This document shows, in pieces, positions 25,419-38,109 of a DNA stretch of 64,000 nucleotides (position 1 is the first letter of the stretch; the number at the start of each line of letters is the position of its first letter). A model generated the notes under the pieces. The model did no database searches, was not told where the DNA came from, and saw only the letters and a list, made by a program, of their open reading frames with translations. The position numbers were made by a program, and so were the translations under genes. This DNA is from Mixophyes australis (Eukaryota > Chordata > Amphibia > Anura > Limnodynastidae). The stretch spans positions 57,370,289-57,434,288 of the forward strand of contig JAVHZZ010000003.1 of assembly GCA_036250195.1 (NCBI GenBank). The letters are read 5' to 3'.

Positions 25419-25728
25419 GGACCTCATTCATTAAGGAAAGGAAAGCAAAAAAAACAAGCGAGTTTTCTCCTGGACCAAACCATGTTACATTTCAAGGGGT
25501 GCAAATTAGTTTATTATTTTGCACATAAGGAAAATACTGGCTGTTTTTTCATGTAGCATACAAATACTTGATAGCTTTATTTTACAAGGACATTTGAGGT
25601 TGCTCTAGGACATGCCATATCCCAACTATAAACTTGTCCCCACATTTTAAATTTACCTCCCCCTCCAATGCAACATGGTTTTGCCAAGGTCATTTCTTTT
25701 GCTTTCCTTTCCTTAATGAATCAGGTCC
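25419..25728. mobile_element. MITE (GGGCCTGA family, GGACCTCATTCATTAAGG subtype)
   Basis: Ends GGACCTCATTCATTAAGG and CCTTAATGAATCAGGTCC. The body matches 8939-9268, including CATGTTACATTTCAAGGGGT and ATACTTGATAGCTTTATTTT. ATT flanks both ends, a possible 3-bp duplication. Confidence 0.88.
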
Positions 25729-26473
25729 ATTGTGTTTGATTGTAAGGATCGGTTTGTCTTTTTACAATCATTTTTTAGAACTGGAAACTGAGTGGTATAT
25801 TTTATAGAGCCCTAAACGTAAATGTAGATGTCTAATCCCATGCACAGTCTATTGGCCACACCATACCACTCCCTTATTTGTTTTCTCAAAAACAATAGGT
25901 GGCTAGAAAAGACATGGCCTCAAGCAGAGAAAAATAATAAGAAATCAATAAGAAAAAAGCAAATAATACTTACATTCAACTATATCTATGCTGCCATTGC
26001 TGCATGTGCTCATTTGGCCCATATGGTAAATACAGCCCTGTACACAGAAGTCCTTATTTTGCATTTAATATGCAATTTACTGTGAAAACTTTCAATTTTA
26101 CAGCATTTATTTGCATATTTGTCCTTCATCCTATTGAGCGTAAACTATATTGGCTTTTTTAGCAAATAAAAAAAAGTAAACTATGAGATTATACCTTTAG
26201 CCAGTGATGTCCTAGTGAGTGTTTTAGGTTTACCTGAGACTTAGAGTGAAAACAGACAAAATTAAAGAACACGCAGGAGCTCCCATCCCTTATACTTGTC
26301 CTGATATTCCCTTTTGAAGGGCTCGCGCTGAGTTGAATGCAATATGCGTTTCTGTCTTTTTTACTTCTAAGCAGTCGCACAAAGCATTAGTTCTGAAATT
26401 AGTGATTTGTGCGCTAGCTCAGATGTAAAAAAAGTGCATTATATGCATATTAAAAAAACGTATTAAACACAAA

Positions 26474-26889
26474 GGACCTCTTTTAGAGTCGGACGCAAAG
26501 TCCGTCTAAGAAGTGGGAGTGTGCCGCAGCTTGATAGGGTGTTACGAGTGGTAAGCAACCCCAGTTGCGTCCCACTCGTAATACCCTATTGAGCTGCGAG
26601 CAGTTCCTGCAGTTATCTAACGCTTGCGCCACCTAATTCCTGCCGCACAGCTTTAGCCCTGTTTTGACGTGTGTTGCGTCTGCGCCTCACTGCGACTAGG
26701 ATGTATTTACATGGTCACGCCTTCACAAATCCGTGTTCCTCCCATTCTCTCGTAGTGAGTCGCAAGCTGTCGCAAGTGTTAATTGCGTCCAAGATGCAGG
26801 CGGATTTGGTGCTTTCTGCACATGCGTGGTAGTGTTTTTTAGCTGGATACGCCTAAAACGGACTTTGCGTCCGACTCTAAATGAGGTCC
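26474..26889. mobile_element. MITE with GGACCTC ends, 416 bp
   Basis: Terminal inverted repeats around AGAGTCGGACGCAAAGTCCG on the left and CGGACTTTGCGTCCGACTCT on the right, closing with GGACCTC / GAGGTCC. AAA flanks both ends. GC-rich interior with palindromic parts (TGATAGGGTGTTACGAG / CTCGTAATACCCTAT). No transposase. Confidence 0.85.
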
Positions 26890-26978
26890 AAAGTGCGTTC
26901 AACTCAGCATGAAGCCTGTGAATCTTTATTACTGCCAGTTGTCCAATGATGACTGGATAATTTTGACTAAAATACTTA

Positions 26979-27153
26979 GGGCTAGATTTTCTAAGTTGCG
27001 GGTTTGAAAAAGTGGGGATGTTGCCTATAGCAACCAATCAGATTCTAGCTGTCATTTTGTAGAAGGTACTAAATAAATGAAAGCTAGTATCTGACTGGTT
27101 GCTATAGGCAACATCCCCACTTTTTGAAACCCGCAGCTTAGTAAATCTAGCCC
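26979..27153. mobile_element. Fold-back MITE, GGGCTAG family, 175 bp
   Basis: Same structure as 24428-24602, with TTA on the left (26976-26978). On the right it runs directly into a GGGCCTGA-family MITE that has lost its terminal GGGCCTGAG. Confidence 0.9.
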
Positions 27154-27466
27154 TTCATTAAGGAAAGCAAAGTATAAAAAAGGAGTAACTTTGCACCTGG
27201 ACAAAACCATGTTTCTTTGGAGGGGGAAGTAAATTTAAAATGTGGGGACAGATTTATTGTTGGGACAGGACATGTTCTAGATCAATTTTAAATTTCAGTG
27301 TAAAAATAAAGCGATAAAGTTTTTGTGTGCTACATGATAAAACAGCCAGTATTTATCTTATGTGCAAAATAATAAACTAATTTGCACCCCTTGCATTGTG
27401 ACATGGTTTGCCCCGGAGAACATTTACTCCTTTTTTTCCCCTTAATTTCCTTAATGACTCAGGCCC
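27154..27466. mobile_element. MITE (GGGCCTGA family), left tip replaced
   Basis: Body and right end (AATGACTCAGGCCC, then TTA) match 5200-5520, but the first nine bases of the left terminal repeat are absent and the MITE at 26979-27153 abuts instead. Confidence 0.85.
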
Positions 27467-27619
27467 TTAGTTATTAAGACTTGTGCAAGGAGAAATGATT
27501 TGCTGTAACCCATAGCAACCAGTCAGATATCAGCTTTTAACACTTGTTGTGGGTTGCAGCATATCTCTTCTCTATGCACCATATTATTAAATAAACCCTC
27601 TATGTGAATAGTAATTCTA

Positions 27620-27807
27620 GGGGTAAGAGTATCATAGTGCGGGTTGTACAAGTCGCCGAAAATCCGCGAGATGACAGCTTAAATTTAAAGCGGCGCTGCC
27701 TTGTAAAGGGAAGTTTCCCTTTACAAGGCAGCGCCGCTTTAAATTTAAGCTGTCATCTCGCGGATTTCCGGCGACTTGTACAACCCGCACTATAATACAT
27801 TTACCCC
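27620..27807. mobile_element. 188-bp near-perfect palindromic MITE, GGGGTAA family
   Basis: Ends GGGGTAAGAGTATCATAGTG and its near-complement. The arms contain AAATCCGCGAGATGACAGCT and CTTTAAATTTAAGCTGTCAT and meet at CCCTTTACAAGG-type sequence near 27710. Flanked by CTA on both sides (27617-27619, 27808-27810). Arm identity is very high, with only a few mismatches. Confidence 0.92.
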
Positions 27808-27959
27808 CTAGTTTCTAACATATTGCAAGTACTTTCTTCAGACCCGTGTAGTTGCATGTATACAACAGCACATTTTTCAATGTACTTGTACAGTATAGTA
27901 GTACAGTAGAGTATAGTGGTATAGTAAATATTAAACCTACTTTGCATTCTGTATATCTG

Positions 27960-28135
27960 GGGGTAAATGTATCAAACTGAGAGTTTTCCGACGGGTTTGA
28001 AAAACCAATCAGATTCTAGCTATCGTTTATTTAGTACATTCTACAAAATGATAGCTAGAATCTGATTGGTTGCTATAGGCAACATCTCCACTTTTCAAAC
28101 CCGCCAGAAAATTCTCAGCTTCAAACATTTACCCC
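27960..28135. mobile_element. Mosaic MITE: GGGGTAA-family ends with GGGCTAG-family core
   Basis: Ends GGGGTAAATGTATCAAACTG and CAAACATTTACCCC, as in the GGGGTAA family. The core (AACCAATCAGATTCTAGCTA and GCTAGAATCTGATTGGTTGC) is the core of the GGGCTAG family. CTG flanks both ends (27957-27959, 28136-28138). Confidence 0.88.
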
Positions 28136-29067
28136 CTGGTGTTATCCTGATACTGGTGCAGGAGAAATTTTAAACAACCTTCTCAAGTCTGCAATTCAGG
28201 ACTTTAAAAACTTTATATTATTTTAGGCTAGTACAATTTTCTATGGTCTCTCCGTCTACAAATCTGCAGTTCACCTTTACTTTATAGAACCTCTCTTTGG
28301 GCAAAGTGATTTACCCAAGTAGCACCATGTTATGAGTGCAGTTGTATAGGCATACTCTATCTATTACAGTATTTACTTAGATATTTTACTTACAGACAGT
28401 GATGTTATTAGTCAGAAATTATCTACTTGGACTAAATTGGAAGTGAGTAACTTAGTCTTCATTACTGGGCACCATTATTTTTATTATCTTTATTACACTG
28501 GACAAATGCCAGAGATCAGGCTACCAACATACATAAAAAATACTACTACTACTTATATTTTTAAAGTAATTTCTCTATAGGTCAATGGATGCACATCTTA
28601 GCTGGCTCCTAAAAAGTTGGCTCCTAAATTTTACTGTCTAGATTCTGAATTCTACAGAATTTCATCCACACTTGTACTGTTATAATTTTATTCATTCATT
28701 TATCTAGATTCTGATTTAACCTTGTCATAAATACATGTTAAAGCACAATTTTACTTTGAGTCTCCTGTCCTGCTGTCTCCGTTATGTCTGTTTTCTATAT
28801 AGAGTAAGACCTTATAGGGGCCGGTGGCACTCTGTTAATGTACTTATTACTGTATCGACAGCTTGAATCACAGAGTACCAGGAAAAAGCTTGTGTTGTAC
28901 TATATGACTCTCAGAGTAATCCTCTGGTAGACAAGTGGAGCCAATCACAGTTAAATATGCTCAGTCACATGAGTGCATACTGCAATATTCTGGCCAATCA
29001 GCATCTCTCTAAGGGAAAAGTTTGTAAAATTTTAGGTTCTTACTCAGCTAATGATGACAGATGGGAT

Positions 29068-29395
29068 ATTATTATTATCATTTATTTATATAGCACCACT
29101 AATTCCGCAGCACTGTACAGAGAACTCACTCACATCAGTCCCTGCCCCATTGGGGCTTACAGTCTAAATCCCCTAACACACACACACACACACAGACACA
29201 CAGACTAGGGTCAATTTGATAGCAGCCAATTAACCTACCAGTATGTTTTTAGAGTGAGGGAGGAAACCGGAGCAAACCCACGCAAACACGGGGAGAACAT
29301 ACAAACTCCACACAGATAAGGCCATGGTTGGGAATTGAACTCGTGACCCCAGTGCTGTAAGGCAGAAGTGCTAACCACTAAGCCACCGTGCTGCC
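29068..29395 (-). mobile_element. tRNA-derived SINE, copy 3
   Basis: Complement of the 19262 copy. The tRNA-like head ends at 29395 (complement GGCAGCACGGTGGCTTAGTG), with a CACACA run at about 29177 and the tail reading TATAGCACCACTAATTCC. Confidence 0.88.
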
Positions 29396-29420
29396 ATCTA
29401 TGGGCTCCCTGCAATTCTAA

Positions 29421-29596
29421 GGGCTAGATTTACTAATCTGCGAGGTTTGAAAAAGTAGAGATGTTGCCTATGGCAACCAATCAGATTCTAGCTCTCATTT
29501 TGTAGAATGCACTAAATAAATGACAGCTAGAATCTGATTGGTTGCTATAGGCAACATCTCCACTTTTTCAAACCCGCAGCTTAGTAAATCTAGCCC
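29421..29596. mobile_element. Fold-back MITE, GGGCTAG family, 176 bp, TAA duplication
   Basis: Same palindrome as 24428-24602. TAA on both sides (29418-29420, 29597-29599). Together with TTA elsewhere, this shows a TWA target preference. Confidence 0.94.
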
Positions 29597-31200
29597 TAAG
29601 TCTGTTCTAGACTTCTACTAATCACACCCATTGTAAACATAAATCAAATGATCATTTACAGCTAGCAACTATGTCTATTGGAAAATTAGGACTGCATGCT
29701 TTAGGTGACCCACGTAAAATATCACTGAGGTTTATTTACTCAAAAGTGTAAATCTGCACTAAACCATACTAACCAAATTAGCTAAATTGCACTAAACAGA
29801 TAAAAAATAATTGCTGATTGGTTGCTATGGGGTTTTACTGCTGATTTTCACTTATGAGCATGTTTCTTACATTTTCCTGTTTATTTATATGATGTGAAGT
29901 TTGTGCGATGGCAAATATGGCTCTATTATCTGTTCAGGTGTATAGATCCTACAGACATCAGACATCAGCTAGACGTTTATGACTCACAGGTGCTCACAGA
30001 CACTTTCCCGGGATAATCATGCAGGCAGTAGCGCTACTCCTATTACACTCTTTCTGCTGGGACAGGTGCAGCAGAGATATTTTCAACACTAGTACTGCAA
30101 TTTTTTTTCTAGAGGACAAAAATAGTTTCATGAGTCTGTGCTCATGTCTGCAGGAGATTGATAGCATGTGGAGTAACTAAAAACTGTATCCACTAAAACA
30201 GCTGCTGTTGTTTTTGTATCCACACTTTTTCTATAATAAAATGTGTTTATTTAATGTTTTCTTGTGTACTGTATTTGAGATCAAAGACATTATTGTGAAA
30301 ATACTGTACTCTGTAGAGATTAGAGATATTGAACACTGATCGAGGTTCGCGGTGACTTTTTACAAAGGTGCGAAGTTCTAGCGACGCGCTCTTTGCTATT
30401 CTGCACTCTATATGTAAATTCAGCCATTTGTAGTCTATAAATAGAGCTGGTTGGTCGCCGGTCAATTCATTATGTTGTGTGATCGGAGTAGAACTTGAAA
30501 TATTTAATGCCAATTTCTGCTACTGAAATGTGCTAAATTTTGTGGACAGATATGGAATGAGGTGAATATTTCCCAGAACAGTTTTGAAAAAGATGCTTAC
30601 TTTTTATACCATTCCGTATTTTTACTGAACACCCCATGCAGTGCTACCTCCTCTCTCTTTCCTTTATGTACCCACTGCAAGAAGAAGCACTTATTGGTTG
30701 GTGTATGAGTCACCATGAGCCTTATCATGTAGTGATTGTATAAGTAGTACTGGAGTAGACATACTGGAGAGTACTGGAGTGGATGTACTGGCGGACTGGT
30801 GCGAAAACCTTGACTCTGCTACCTGAACGGAAGTTCTCATCTCATCTGATGTTGTGAATAGCCCCGGATGAGTCTAAGTCAGCGGATGGTCTCCATCGGA
30901 TGTGGAATGGACTGCCATGGAAACTTTTCAATTATCATACGTTTGTATCTTTTGAATAAGCAAAGTACTACTTATTCCAGTTTAATTAGACAATAAAGAT
31001 CAGTGATCAAGTCTTTGATTACCATTGGGTTATGAATAGAATATGGCTTGAAGTTTATTCTTGACTTTACTACAGAAAAAAGAATAATTTCACGTGGGGT
31101 GTCAGAGCATCTCAAGATATAGGTGGCAAGGGGCATCTATGTTTAACAATGGAAATGACAGTGGTTTAGACAAAGCAAACAGCTATTTGAAAGGTTTGAT

Positions 31201-31525
31201 TATTATTATTTATCTGTAAAGCACCAATCTTATTATGCAGTGCTATACAGAGAATATGTAGTCATTCACATCAGTCCCTGCTACCATTGGAGCTTACAGT
31301 CTAAATTCGCTAGCATACAAATACACACTAGGGTCTATTTTGTCCAAAGCCAAAATAACAGTACATTTTTGGACTGCCAGAGGAATCCAGAGCACCAGGA
31401 GAAACCCTATGAAAACACAAAGAGAACATACAAACTCAACACATATAGGGCCCTGATTGGAATCGAACTCATGACCCCAATGGGATGAGGTGGCAATGTT
31501 AAACACTGTGCCACAGTGCTGCCCA
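31201..31525 (-). mobile_element. tRNA-derived SINE, copy 4 (old, diverged)
   Basis: Same family but more mutated: tail at 31201 (ATTATTATTTATCTGTAAAG), CATCAGTCCCTGCTACCATT, and head complement GGGCAGCACTGTGGCACAG at 31525. Confidence 0.85.
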
Positions 31526-34500
31526 AGATATTGGGAAGGAATACCTAGAGATTGGCAGTCAATGCTTAAGTGGCATCCAGTTAAATTACATTTACGTAAT
31601 GATAATTATAATCAGGAGGCATCTGTAATATTTAAAAAAAAAGAAATAAATAAGGAATAATTGAAGAAACAAAGAACCTTGAACAAAAGTGAGAGCAGCT
31701 AAGATATACAAATAGACACCAGACACCTAACACAATGTGCAAATGTAATGGTACATATATGGATATGACACACGTGAAATGTTAGGCATTCAGTTGTTTT
31801 AGTTGTTTATTTCTGTTTCTAACATATGAGCGTTAACTAGAAAAATGTATTGTTTTATTACCCACACATCACAGTCTGTCAAGGTCATTTGTTTAGCATT
31901 GGGTAAGCCCATTGGTACACAGTTTCCATCTTTCTGTGTGTGAGTGACATCAATGTGTGTGCTTGGTCCGGCAGAGTAAAAAGTAGAACAAGAGAGAAAT
32001 TGTCAACCATAACATTTTTAAGAAGTAGAACAGGTTTACCCCAAAATTTTGCTCCATAGAAGTAGCAGATGCCAGAGCAGTATTTTTTTTATTTTTTTTT
32101 AATCTGTTTATTTTCAACAACAACAACAGGAACATAAAGTGAAAAACAATTGGGATTAGATATTGGAATTCTAAATAAAAATTATATTATTACATATAAT
32201 CTATATAGCTAGAAAATAGAGTCTATACATGTGCTACTAAATATGTGCGTAGAGTAGGGAGCATGTTCCAAAATAACTTATTGTAATAATGAAATACAGT
32301 AAACCTGCTTCTGACAGGTAATGCCTGGATCTGAATCTAATCCTGGAATCCAGGCTGGGAAAAGTACAATGTTGTTGGATTTTTCTGTATAAATGTAGGA
32401 AAGGGGAAGGGACTAGGGAAGGGTAAGGGGGTGGTAAGGGGAGAAAAGATATATGTCCATCTAGGGTGGGGTGATCTGCACCGCTACCGCCCCAGGGGGT
32501 AAAAGAGGCAATACTTTGGAAGAAAGAAGAAAAGAGAAAAATATTTAAATGTCAAGAAGTGAGGAAGTGGTTCATCTAGTACCAGGTAATGGAGTATGAT
32601 AAAATGTGTACCATGAATCCCATGTCTTGTGAAAGTTTAAAACCTTATCCTTTAAAATAATCCAGATTCAAGGTTCAAGGTTCTTTGTTTCTTTAAAATC
32701 CAGAGCAGTAATTAATTAGGCTTAGATAATAGAACAATAATATGATTTTAATGTATAGTGACAAACCACATCATTCCAAACATTGATGACTTCTGAACAT
32801 CTCTGCACATTATTCCCATAATATGGCTATCTGCTAATGATTATTCACTAGACAATAGAAAAGTGAGCAGACTGGTACAACAAGGCCATTAATGTAGATA
32901 TGACAGTATCCCACGTAGGAGTGGAAGCAGTAATAAGGAAAGGCTGGTCACAATAATGTTTTTGAGAGCAGTGACTTACAATTTGCATTAATGATAAGTA
33001 ATTAGTGTGCAGTTCAATCTGTTAAGATGCCAGTGATAGTGCATATATCTGTCCTGATGTTTAATATGAATATGGGCAGAGTAGATGGACCAATCATTTC
33101 TGCTGTAAAATTCAATGTTTCCATAAATCATTGTAGGATAATTATTGTAAAATCTATTGTTTTTTGAACATCTGAGAGTTAAGTCATATACCATTATCAC
33201 ACATACAGATGCATTTGAACACCATTTTTTGAAAGGGTTGTTGTTGACTCAAACACTTTGTATGAATGTGGTGCTTCCAGCATTAGCATTGAAATATTCT
33301 ATACTACCATTCACCTTGATTTACCTATTTTTTGTTCACAATTATCATACTATGCAGCCTGTGTTTCCATGACAACTAGAATCCCATCACTATGGCAGAA
33401 GTTTATTACGGATAAGGGCAGGCAGTCACACCTTCTGAACTTCATGACAATAGTTACAGTGCCTTTAATAGACTCCTATGCCATAAACATTATTCCTAGG
33501 AGGCTAAACAATACATTCATTCTAATATGGTGTCTCAGTACTGTTGAGTTGAGTTCAACAGGAATGGAATTATGTATAACAAACCATAATATATTATTGT
33601 TAAAAATGTGGAGCTTTTCGTAAGTAAAACACAGACCTGGGTATTTAAATGATTTCATTTTACATGTACCTTCTTTTTCTAATGTACAGATGTAGCAAAC
33701 TTTATATTGACACCAAGTGCTTAAGATGATGCCATGACCCCAGCCATGATGACTTAATTGCGTTACTGGGCTTTGCAAAGCATTACATTTTAATTATCTT
33801 TTTACATGCAGTACACTTTTTCTACCACCAGATGTCATATTGAAGCAATCGATCTGCGCATGTGCTAGAAACCCCATTCACATGGAATGAGGAAACTACG
33901 CAATAAATAACTGAACATAAATAAATAAGAAACAGCAGCACAGCACCATCCTAAAATCAATAACCAACACCAGCCGTTTTAGCACAGGGCTAATACCCTA
34001 AACTGGAGGTAAATAAAAAGGCCCTCTCCTGAAAAGCACTGGTGCTCCTCCAAACTCCCCTGAGCTCTAGGTGCCAGGGTAACAAGTATAAATATAATAA
34101 TAAATAAAACATTCACACAAGGGGATAAAACAATTAATTGCACTAAAAAACACCATGAAATCCCTCTTTTTTCACTCTATTGCAAATAAAAATGTTCTTC
34201 CACAGCGCGATCCAGTGGAAATAAAAAACTAAAAAGACTCAACGCAATACAATACTCACAATGGCAATAAATCGCTTTGAGCACCGCTGCAGAATCAAAG
34301 TTAGCGCAATTAGCCGCTTGTGATTGGCTGAGTGATGAAGGATTGTCGGTGTCTTTTCAGTTCAGTCATTCTACCGCAGGTTCTGAAAGGGACCAGTTTT
34401 GTAATTTAATGGGGTTTTTTTTATTCAATTTTTAATGGATTACAAGATTCCTGGTGGTTTAAAAGAAGAGAGAACAAAGAAGATTTGAAATAAGGTGGCT

Positions 34501-34677
34501 ATTCCTGTTGTTAAGTGTCTTTTGCATGAATTAAAAAATGTTATCCCTTACATTGGTGTTTTAGTTACCTATTCATTCTACAGTATATTGCTCTAGTGGA
34601 GGCTTCTTCCATTCATTTCAATGGGGTTTCTCTATGTAGCACACATGCTGGAAACCACACTGAAATTAATGAACTAT

Positions 34678-34719
<42 letters not shown>

Positions 34720-36262
34720 TTAGATTTGCATGCTGGGACTTATAGTTCAGTATACTGTACTACATACTGGATATCTGTACTTGTTCTGTAAATTGTAGAG
34801 CATTCTGTCAAAACCTCAATTGTACATTGAGTTGATACTTTTATAATTTTATTTTATATCAGTGTAACAATGAACAGTGCTGTATAAAATATGTTTTTTA
34901 TGTGTGTATTTAAATTAAAAAAAAGTACATTTTTACAAAAATAAAGTGAATTATTTATCTATTTTCTTTTCCACCCACAAACAAACCTTAATCTCCCAAA
35001 CTCACGTCTCGTGCAGAGAGCTGGCAAACATAGAGCCCTATCTAGACATACTTGCAAAATGCGAGGCTTGTTTCCGCCGTTCACAGCTTACGTTCCTGTT
35101 CATGGTTTGCCGATCGCGTACTAGATTTGCATTCGAAGGTGGCTGCTCCAGATTCATTTTTGCTGTTAAAACTAGTATTTTAAAAAAATAAACACAATAA
35201 AATAATATTTTTAATTAATATAAAATTATTTTAACATTTGTTTTAATTCAAATGTTCGACATGGTTCACTGTTACAATAAAGATTCACCATGTAGTTCTG
35301 GTGCTTGTGGAACTACAAACAACAGTGTGGCTTGACAATTGAGGACTCACTGGGACCGATAGTGCCACATGTTAAAATTACAGTAAAAAAAAAAACCCAT
35401 ACACATCAATGTAAAAAAACACTCACTCATGCCATCATGTCTGTCTTTATTTCATCCTTAAATCCATAGGAATCTTCATCTTCATGTCTTCTATCCATAG
35501 GAATTTCCATCTGGTCTTCTATTCTTGGGGATCTTCATCTTCTGATCTTCTATTCATATCCATCTTTATCATAATCTTTGTAGTCCTTAATCCTCTTCTT
35601 CAGCTTCTTTCTTCCAATAATCCTTTTGAAAAAATTAAAAAACCCTGAGAGGCAACCAGCACCTTACATCAAGAAGAACTGCAGAGAGATTAACAGGTCT
35701 GGGGCCTGTCCACAAGTAACTAACTAAGGCAGCTTGTTCGGATTAGCTACAGCATGAGAAAGTCTCTCTGATTGGTTACTTGTGTATAGACCCCACACGG
35801 GGTATGAAAGAATGTCATTGATACAGTGATTGTAGTTTAACAAGCTCCAGCATGCACAAACTGTGTATGGCTGCCAGTGCATACTGTGACATGTAGTGCC
35901 CCAATTTTATATACTGTATTAGTATTGCTCCAGTAACCACAGCACAGTAGTGCCAGGAAGTGCCCCTAGGTTTTTCATATCCAGTAGGGTAGCCTATTGG
36001 AGGGGAAGTGGCCAATATTTCTTTGTGTGTGCCTCTCCATATAGAGGCTATAGCCGTGAGATGAATGGTCTGGGACTGGGTCACATTATGGCAGGAGAAC
36101 CAACATAACAAAATACTTACAGTAACTGATGAATGTCAGTGTTATAATGCATGATAGCACGAGTTAAACAATGCTGAATAAAATCAGTGAAGAAAATAAT
36201 TTATTGAATACAATCACTATATAAATAAAAACTTCAATAATGCAATCATGTGCCTCCTTCAT
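31526..36262. other. Intron stretch, mostly unrecognised
   Basis: Includes a (GT)n tract (34681-34716) and scattered low-complexity runs. 32080-32700 and 33900-34400 look like interspersed repeats by their mixed poly-T, poly-A and purine-rich composition, but I could not name them. 34729 carries GCATGCTGGGACTTATAGTT, a motif also seen in variant form at 58575, so probably from a repeat. No gene. Confidence 0.5.
34681..34716. repeat. (GT)n microsatellite
   Basis: About 18 uninterrupted GT units. Confidence 0.97.
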
Positions 36263-36772
36263 AGTGGTGACCAAGCTGGTCCCGTCTCCAGTCACTATCA
36301 GTTCTAGCTTCCCACCTCTTCATTATAGCCTTCCAGTCCCCCACTTAACTGCCCTCCTTCCTGTCTCCCACCTACCTCCCTCCTCGTCGCTCTCCTCTCC
36401 CCCCCCCCTCCGTCTTTGCCTCCGCTCTCCCCCTTTCCTCCTCCTACCCTTGCGTCTCTGTCCGTCCTACCCTCTCCTTAGATTGTACGCTCCTTCGAGC
36501 AGGGCCTCCTCTCCTCCTGTTCTCCACCACCTTAACTCTGCTCTCCAGCTCCTTGTCTCTTCCGTGAGGCCCTTCTACCCCTCTAGCTACCCCGCTGGGG
36601 CTCTCGCCTGTCATCTAGCTGTACTTTGAGCTTCCGAGTTACTGTGCTTTTTGTTAACTGTTCCGTGATGTCTCACCCTGTACTGTATTTCTGTCTGTCC
36701 CTGTACGGCGCTACGGATACCTAGTGACGCCCTATAAATAAATAATAATAATAATAAATAATAAGAGCTTTC
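36263..36772 (+). mobile_element. L2-type LINE 3' untranslated tail fragment
   Basis: CT-rich tract, then AGATTGTACGCTCCTTCGAG, CAGGGCCTCCTCTCC, and the tail GTACGGCGCTACGGATACC followed by CCTATAAATAAATAATAATA. It corresponds to the tail of the LINE copy at 17247-17999. Confidence 0.7.
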
Positions 36773-38109
36773 TGTGAGATGACAAGCAGTGTTCTCTTAC
36801 CTCTATAACCATTGGAATTCACCCCAGGTCGTGTGCAAATAAAATTATGCAGCTTGAAACAGAAACTGTGCAAATCGGTGTGGTTTGTTACGAGTCCTCT
36901 GTTGAAGAAAATTAAGCTTTATAGCGTTCAGGATGTGAATTGTCTTTTACACATTAGAACCCCAATAATAAGTTGTTATGTACCAGCTGCTGGTCCATGG
37001 GCACCAGTGCAGTACAGTCTATTGTCAGAGCTGGGTCATGTAGTTTAGTTTTGCTTAGTCCTTACAATGTTTGATGCAGCAAGGCTTCATTTCTGCATGT
37101 GAGCCGCACTGGAGGTGTTGATTGAACATTCTTCTGTTCATGAACTTCATCCAAAAACTGTTGCATGGGCCATTTGGTTAACTGAGGAAAGTGCTTTTAT
37201 GACACCATCTTCCACACTATTTCCAGAAGTGCTAATCACTGAGCCACTGTGCTACTACTGTAATCTACAGTGGACATCCCTTTTATATCCAGAAGTTCAG
37301 CTGTAGCCGGGTGTTGACATTTTGTTTGTGTCGTCTAATGGGATAATTGGATCTTTGACACTTGGAGACACTTTTCCCGTCACAAAGTGTCTGCAAGTAC
37401 ACTATTGTAGAGTAGTTAAGAGAGATAATACACTGCACACTATATTACTGCTTCTGTTGCCTATGCACAACATTTATTATGACAGCTGAGACTGAAAAAC
37501 TGGAACAATGTATCAACAAGATTTATGCTATGGCAATTGAAGGACATTCAGAAATGGATGCAAAGCTCAGATGTTCACATGGGCAGACAAAGTGTTTGGA
37601 CCATGAAAAAAAACACTAAGTAAAAACAGATGTCCCATTCATCCAAAAACCACACAGTAAGTACTGAATCACTGTATTACAAGTCTGTAATTTTGAAATA
37701 GAGAAATAAAGTATGGATCTGCTCCAATCTAATAATTTGTGTTTTGTCCATTTACAGAGAAGTACAGAGCATGGTTTATGCACTAATCCGATAGAGTGAT
37801 AAACTTTGTGTATGCCAATAAATAGAATATGAGAAAGTCAGCATGGAATAGAAATCTTCTAAAACGGCATGTAAAGTATTAAACACCAACTCAGTTCCAC
37901 TTGGTCCAACTAGGTACAGTATACAGTAGTACAATACAATCAAAGTTTTCCTAATGATACAGGATTTGAATAAGAAGAAATGGACAGCCCAGGCCCATGC
38001 TTGTGTTAACAATTTAATGATGTGGCATTCACAGATAAAAAATATTAGCAGTTTTCCAAGGGCAGATCATGTGTAATGTCCTTGTCCCTTATACCCGAAA
38101 TCATTGACC

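Noticed and set aside
24428..29596. CRISPR-like array from repeated motifs
   Set aside because: Repeats are 175-420 bp palindromic transposons with variable spacing, in a vertebrate intron.
36240..36629. 129-codon Pro/Ser/Leu-rich open frame
   Set aside because: CT-rich LINE 3' tail with the GTACGGCGCTACGG ending; not a gene.
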